DNA from: Colimorpha_A sp900556615
GTDB lineage: Bacteria; Bacillota; Clostridia; Oscillospirales; CAG-272
NCBI GenBank assembly: GCA_963598415.1
Contig: CAVBUH010000030.1
Location: forward strand, 62,001 to 126,000
Length of the DNA stretch: 64,000 nt
Direction of reading: 5' to 3'
Shown: piece by piece, positions 60,584 through 64,000 of the stretch
How positions within the stretch are numbered: position 1 is the stretch's first letter
How the letters are laid out: every line of letters begins with the position of its first letter
Notes under the pieces: generated by a model
Databases searched by the model: none
What the model was told of the DNA's origin: nothing
Seen by the model: only the letters and a program-made list of their open reading frames with translations
Translations under genes and position numbers: made by a program

Positions 60584-61657
60584 ATGTTTGACGGAATTGG
60601 TTCAAATTTATCTAATTTATTTTTGCTTTCAGATGCGGAATCCCGCTCTATAAGCCCCGAAAATTTTGACGGAAAAACAGGAGAGGGAGGAAAAGCTGAG
60701 CACGGAAATGGAGAACACTGTGCTCGTGACCTGGGCAAGGGATGGAAAATATCCCCATCAGTTTTCGTTCTTCCCAATCAGACATATACATTGGCGGAAA
60801 TTGACGGTCCGGCGGTACTTCAACATATTTGGCTTACATACGCCGATGAGCCCGGTCGAATGATAACACTCAGAATTTATTGGGATAATCAGTCGGAGCC
60901 TTCGGTGGAGTGCCCTCTTTCCGATTTCTTTGCATCGGCTTACAATCCTGAGCACAGAACGATATCATCTCTTGCGGTTTGTGTAAACCCCAAAAACGGC
61001 ATGAACTGTTACTGGCAAATGCCCTTCCGCAAGCATTGTAAAATCACGCTTGAAAATCTTTCGGAAAAGCAGGTGTGCGTTTGGTATCAAATAGATTATA
61101 CACTGACAAATGTCCCTGAAGATGCGGCATATTTTCACGCTCAATATCGCAGAACCAATCCTTTGCCTTATAAGGAATGCCATACTATACTTGATAATGT
61201 GTCCGGAAAAGGACAGTATGTCGGTACATATATGGCATGGGGAAGCAACAATAAGGGCTGGTGGGGAGAAGGAGAAATTAAAATCTTTCTCGATGGTGAC
61301 GAGGAATATCCTACAATTTGCGGAACCGGTACAGAGGATTATTTCTGCGGAGCCCATAATTTCGACAATTGTGGACATTATCAAGCATATAGCAACGCTT
61401 ATTGCGGATTTGAACCGTTTGCTCCCGATGGACTTTATAGCTCACAACAACGCTTCTCTATGTATCGCTGGCACATAAACGATCCTATTCGTTTTAAAAA
61501 GAATATCAAAATTACCATTCAAGCCCTTGGATGGAGGTCTGGCCTTCGTTATCTTCCCCTCCAAGACGATATTTCTTCGGTTGCTTTCTGGTATCAAACA
61601 CTTCCAAGTCCGAGATTTCCCCAATATCCCTCGAAGGATGAGCTTGAAATCATATAA
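60584..61657 (+). CDS. GH172 (DUF2961) furanosidase
   Basis: A 357-residue protein of the DUF2961/GH172 family. The jelly-roll signature shows AVLQHIWLTY near the start, GMNCYWQMPFRK in the middle and ICGTGTEDYFCGAHNF (around residue 250) with a probable catalytic Glu. Characterised GH172 enzymes act on alpha-D-fructofuranosides, including difructose dianhydride I, and on D-arabinofuranose. With two GH32 enzymes in the same operon, a fructose substrate is most likely here. No signal peptide is seen, so it is cytoplasmic. Confidence 0.88.
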   Translation: MFDGIGSNLSNLFLLSDAESRSISPENFDGKTGEGGKAEHGNGEHCARDLGKGWKISPSVFVLPNQTYTLAEIDGPAVLQHIWLTYADEPGRMITLRIYWDNQSEPSVECPLSDFFASAYNPEHRTISSLAVCVNPKNGMNCYWQMPFRKHCKITLENLSEKQVCVWYQIDYTLTNVPEDAAYFHAQYRRTNPLPYKECHTILDNVSGKGQYVGTYMAWGSNNKGWWGEGEIKIFLDGDEEYPTICGTGTEDYFCGAHNFDNCGHYQAYSNAYCGFEPFAPDGLYSSQQRFSMYRWHINDPIRFKKNIKITIQALGWRSGLRYLPLQDDISSVAFWYQTLPSPRFPQYPSKDELEII

Positions 61658-61795
61658 TGCTCGTAAACGAATATGATTCAATAAATAACACATAGCGGAT
61701 TGATTCTTCAATTCTAAGTGTTCGGCAATTATTTCGGGTAATATTAAGTAAAATACTTTAAAAAAACAAAATTATATTTAGAAAGGATTTTTGCT
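61658..61795. other. intergenic region between GH172 and the last surface protein
   Basis: No gene. AGAAAGGA provides the ribosome-binding site of the following gene; no clear terminator is visible, so the last gene may share the operon or have an AT-rich promoter of its own. Confidence 0.35.
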
Positions 61796-63145
61796 ATGAA
61801 AAAAATCATCTCAGTTTTTTTGGTAATTACTATTTTTTCGGCACTCTTTACCCTATGTGTCGGTGCTTCCGACGCACAATATTATCCCAAAACCACACAG
61901 CACACGTCTGAACTTGTAGCAGGATGCGGCACAATAGGAGCATACGACGAAGCAAGCAAGTCAATTACTATCGGTGCAGACGCAAACGGAGACAACTATG
62001 CAACAACAGGTGTATACATTCCCGCAGGAACACGTGCCACAGTATCGTTGAATATTAAGTTTAATGGGTTCAGAAACGGAATGGGAGGTGGACTCTTCTT
62101 TGATCCGCGTGCCAATATTGCTGACCGTAACGGAGTCGGCGGTGGAACAGGTTTCATGACCTGGACGGGCGACGGCTTTGCTCAAGTTAAGACATGGAGC
62201 TGGAACACCGACTTTACCCCTGTCGAAGGCGATGCTTGGTTCGACGGAAGCAGTGTCCTCAACACCTCGGATGTATCTGTAGTTTATACCATTATAGCTG
62301 ACTTTTATGAGGATAACACCATTAAGATTACTTTCAAAAACAACACAACCGGAAATTCTATGGTATTCAAAGATGCTCCTGTTGCATTTACCAACAATCA
62401 CGGAGTATATGTTGGCGCGTTTATGCTTAATGGTTCGGCAACAATATCCGAGTTATGTGTAACCAATTATTTGCCCATTTATGATAGTACATATCTTCCT
62501 GTTTGTGGAAATTGGTCTTATGATGAAGCCACTAATATGCTTAAAGGCGGTATAAGTGGTGTTGGTGACAACTATGCAGGAACTGATTATTATATTGCTC
62601 CCGGCGAAAGAGTTACTGTGTCTGTTGATATAAAGTTTGACGCTTTCACCAATGGTTGTGGTGCAGGTCTGTTCTTTGATGCATTTTCCAAGGAAGAACG
62701 ACTTGGTTTAGGAAGTGGTATGGGGGTTCTCACTTGGATGGGAACCGATTTTACACAGTTTAAAACTTGGAACTGGAACGGAAATGTTTTGGGTACCGAT
62801 ACTGATTATTGGAATCCTATTACAAACCTCACTCTTAACGATTCCGAAATAGTATATACCATCATCGCAGATTTCTTTGAGGATGGGACAGCACAATTCT
62901 CAATTACGAATAAAACAACAAAGGAAACTTATATTCTGCAAAATGACAAGCTCGCTTTCAAAAACACAAGCGGTGTTTATGTCGGTGTTGTAATACTTAA
63001 TACCGCAGCAAGCTTTTCAAATCTCAACGTCGATTACCATGGTAACAACCCTTCAACCTTTGATAAGACTGCTTCTATGATTTTGGGCGGTATTGTTATT
63101 GCTTTTGCATCTGTTTGGGCTGGAAAAAAGAAGAAGAAACAGTAA
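61796..63145 (+). CDS. membrane-anchored protein with two large lectin-like repeats
   Basis: This 449-residue protein has a signal peptide (1-24), two tandem repeats of about 200 residues, a C-terminal helix and a KKKKKQ tail. The repeats align clearly: GDNYATTGVYIPAGTRATVS with GDNYAGTDYYIAPGERVTVS, VVYTIIADFYEDNTIKI with IVYTIIADFFEDGTAQF, and HGVYVGAFMLNGSA with SGVYVGVVILNTAA. Its architecture mirrors the protein at 59147, but the repeats are different. It probably binds carbohydrate at the surface (inference). The start follows AGAAAGGA. Confidence 0.8.
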   Translation: MKKIISVFLVITIFSALFTLCVGASDAQYYPKTTQHTSELVAGCGTIGAYDEASKSITIGADANGDNYATTGVYIPAGTRATVSLNIKFNGFRNGMGGGLFFDPRANIADRNGVGGGTGFMTWTGDGFAQVKTWSWNTDFTPVEGDAWFDGSSVLNTSDVSVVYTIIADFYEDNTIKITFKNNTTGNSMVFKDAPVAFTNNHGVYVGAFMLNGSATISELCVTNYLPIYDSTYLPVCGNWSYDEATNMLKGGISGVGDNYAGTDYYIAPGERVTVSVDIKFDAFTNGCGAGLFFDAFSKEERLGLGSGMGVLTWMGTDFTQFKTWNWNGNVLGTDTDYWNPITNLTLNDSEIVYTIIADFFEDGTAQFSITNKTTKETYILQNDKLAFKNTSGVYVGVVILNTAASFSNLNVDYHGNNPSTFDKTASMILGGIVIAFASVWAGKKKKKQ

Positions 63146-63180
63146 TATATCATCACCATTTAATAGATACATAGTTTCAA

Positions 63181-63222
63181 AAGCGACAGCTTTTTACTGA
63201 AAGAGTATAAAGCTGTCGTTTC
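63181..63222 (+). terminator. terminator of the fructan operon
   Basis: GCGACAGCTTT and AAAGCTGTCGT form a stem followed by TTCCCTT, 40 bases after the last gene. Confidence 0.7.
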
Positions 63223-63496
63223 CCTTATCGTATGATAAACCAATAAACAAATGAAAACACAATTGGAAGCAGCGCCAAATCCGGGGATAATTGTATTTTT
63301 CTCCGACATTGTTTTTGAATATGATTTTCAACGTAAGCTCTAAAATAAAATCGGCCTTTAATCGCTTTTCCGGAAGTGGTACAATGAAAATCGAAACAAG
63401 TTAACGAACTCAAACGAAGTACAATCGAAGTTGGCTGTAGTTTGGTTAGATTTGTAGAAGTACGAAAAAGTATCACAGGGAGGAAAGAAAAGTAAG
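63223..63496. other. intergenic region before the IS66 relic
   Basis: No gene is supported. The bases near 63400-63480 may be the left part of an IS66 element, but no inverted end could be fixed. Confidence 0.3.
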
Positions 63497-63790
63497 ATGA
63501 ACGAAACAAGTCAGGCAATTGTAGCGGTAAAGCGAGAGGTACAATTAGCAGAATAGCAGTGGCAGATACAGGAGCGGTAAGAGCAAGGGATAACCGTGGG
63601 TGAATGGTGTGTGCAAATGAACATCAGCAAGGGCGCATACTATTATCGGCTCAGGAAAATCTGGGAATATATGTTCGAAAAGATGGGTGTTATAGATGAT
63701 GGCGCGGTTCTTGCCCCCTTACGTTACCACCGTTGCTCCCATTCGTGCCGCACAACCAAAAGCGACAATGGAAATGTAGTTCGGGTTTAA
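63497..63790 (+). pseudogene. decayed IS66-family orfA (TnpA-like)
   Basis: MNETSQAIVAVKREVQLAE is followed by a TAG, then QWQIQER and TAA, then EQGITVGEWCVQMNISKGAYYYRLRKIW. This order, with the GEWCVQMNISKGAYYYRLRK motif, is that of the IS66 accessory protein. Two in-frame stops and a later frameshift make it non-functional. Confidence 0.75.
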
Positions 63791-64000
63791 CGAATTACCA
63801 GATGTTGAGCAGTTAAAGGTCGTTCTTGCTGACTCGATGGATGAAAATAAGCCGGTATGTTAAAGAAAATGACGTTATTAAATCTATCATTTATCTCTCG
63901 TTACAGGCTATAGCGATCTGTAAAAAGGCATGAAATGGTGGTACAAGGAATGATTCCCTTAATCTGTTCAACAATAGTTTGTATCTGTTCTGCGGAGAGT
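63791..64000. other. right edge of the window
   Basis: Further IS66-like debris (LPDVEQLKVVLADSMDENKPVC in a shifted frame) and, on the minus strand, LSAEQIQTIVEQIKGI, the possible start of a gene that continues outside the window. I do not recognise it. Confidence 0.3.

Overview
The window looks like a chromosomal segment from an anaerobic, gut-type Clostridia (Bacillota, possibly Oscillospirales-like). The housekeeping genes fit this: RicT (PSP1/YaaT), the cyclic-di-AMP receptor DarA, LuxS/MTA-SAH nucleosidase, a 2x[4Fe-4S] ferredoxin, RarA, YifB/ComM, a Fur-family repressor, acyl carrier protein, and separate GlnRS and GluRS. The phylum call is firm; the order is inference.

Region 1 (1-28 kb, core chromosome). 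Short operons on both strands carry metabolism, translation, replication/repair and envelope functions: luxS-mtnN; darA-holB-ricT; acpP; an MBL hydrolase-gltX-glnS operon; rarA; a cysteine-rich protein coupled to a radical-SAM activase; an amidase-fur pair; an rRNA uracil methyltransferase; yifB; a foldase lipoprotein; and a four-gene Gld-type ABC operon. The intergenic spaces hold three families of short non-coding dispersed repeats. Family A (about 160 bp, perfect 13-bp terminal inverted repeats in the best copy) has five copies, one interrupted by a family B element (about 150 bp). Family C is a 175-bp array of hairpins with two copies. A 50-bp piece of the foldase lipoprotein gene is also duplicated 20 kb away. 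The 1.2-kb non-coding stretch before rarA folds into hairpins and is a candidate site for 6S RNA.

Region 2 (28.2-36.6 kb, integrated element). A strong promoter precedes a truncated tRNA-Ser-like sequence and an intact tRNA-Ser(UGA). Beyond the tRNA lies a phage/ICE-like element transcribed toward it: an integrase relic, a frameshifted RepA-like ATPase, a small HTH protein, a LexA-type repressor with its own operator, a barnase-like toxin with a MuF-like zinc motif and its barstar, and a gene pair of unknown role (an XRE-AAA-nuclease-fold protein plus a coiled-coil protein). The toxin-immunity pair sits between two direct copies of a 120-bp hairpin sequence.

Region 3 (36.7-50.7 kb, iron/haem acquisition island). 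A FecBCD-type ABC importer lies between two Shp-like surface proteins, followed by a flavodoxin, DUF3793 and DUF2325 proteins. An AraC regulator is transcribed toward this operon, and a two-copy direct repeat between them looks like its operator. Upstream are YbaN, a NosP-like protein and a heterodimeric ABC exporter. Two promoters here share a GTTAGC-N4-GCTAAC operator resembling iron-dependent DtxR-family sites. The island contains several broken genes and ends at a second integrase relic.

Region 4 (51-63.1 kb, fructan locus). An AraC-family regulator is divergent from a cluster encoding two GH32 enzymes, an orphan solute-binding lipoprotein, a DUF6259-type glycosidase lipoprotein, a GH172 (DUF2961) enzyme and two membrane-anchored proteins built from duplicated lectin-like domains. 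The enzymes suggest degradation of fructans, possibly including difructose anhydrides. The window ends in a decayed IS66 orfA.
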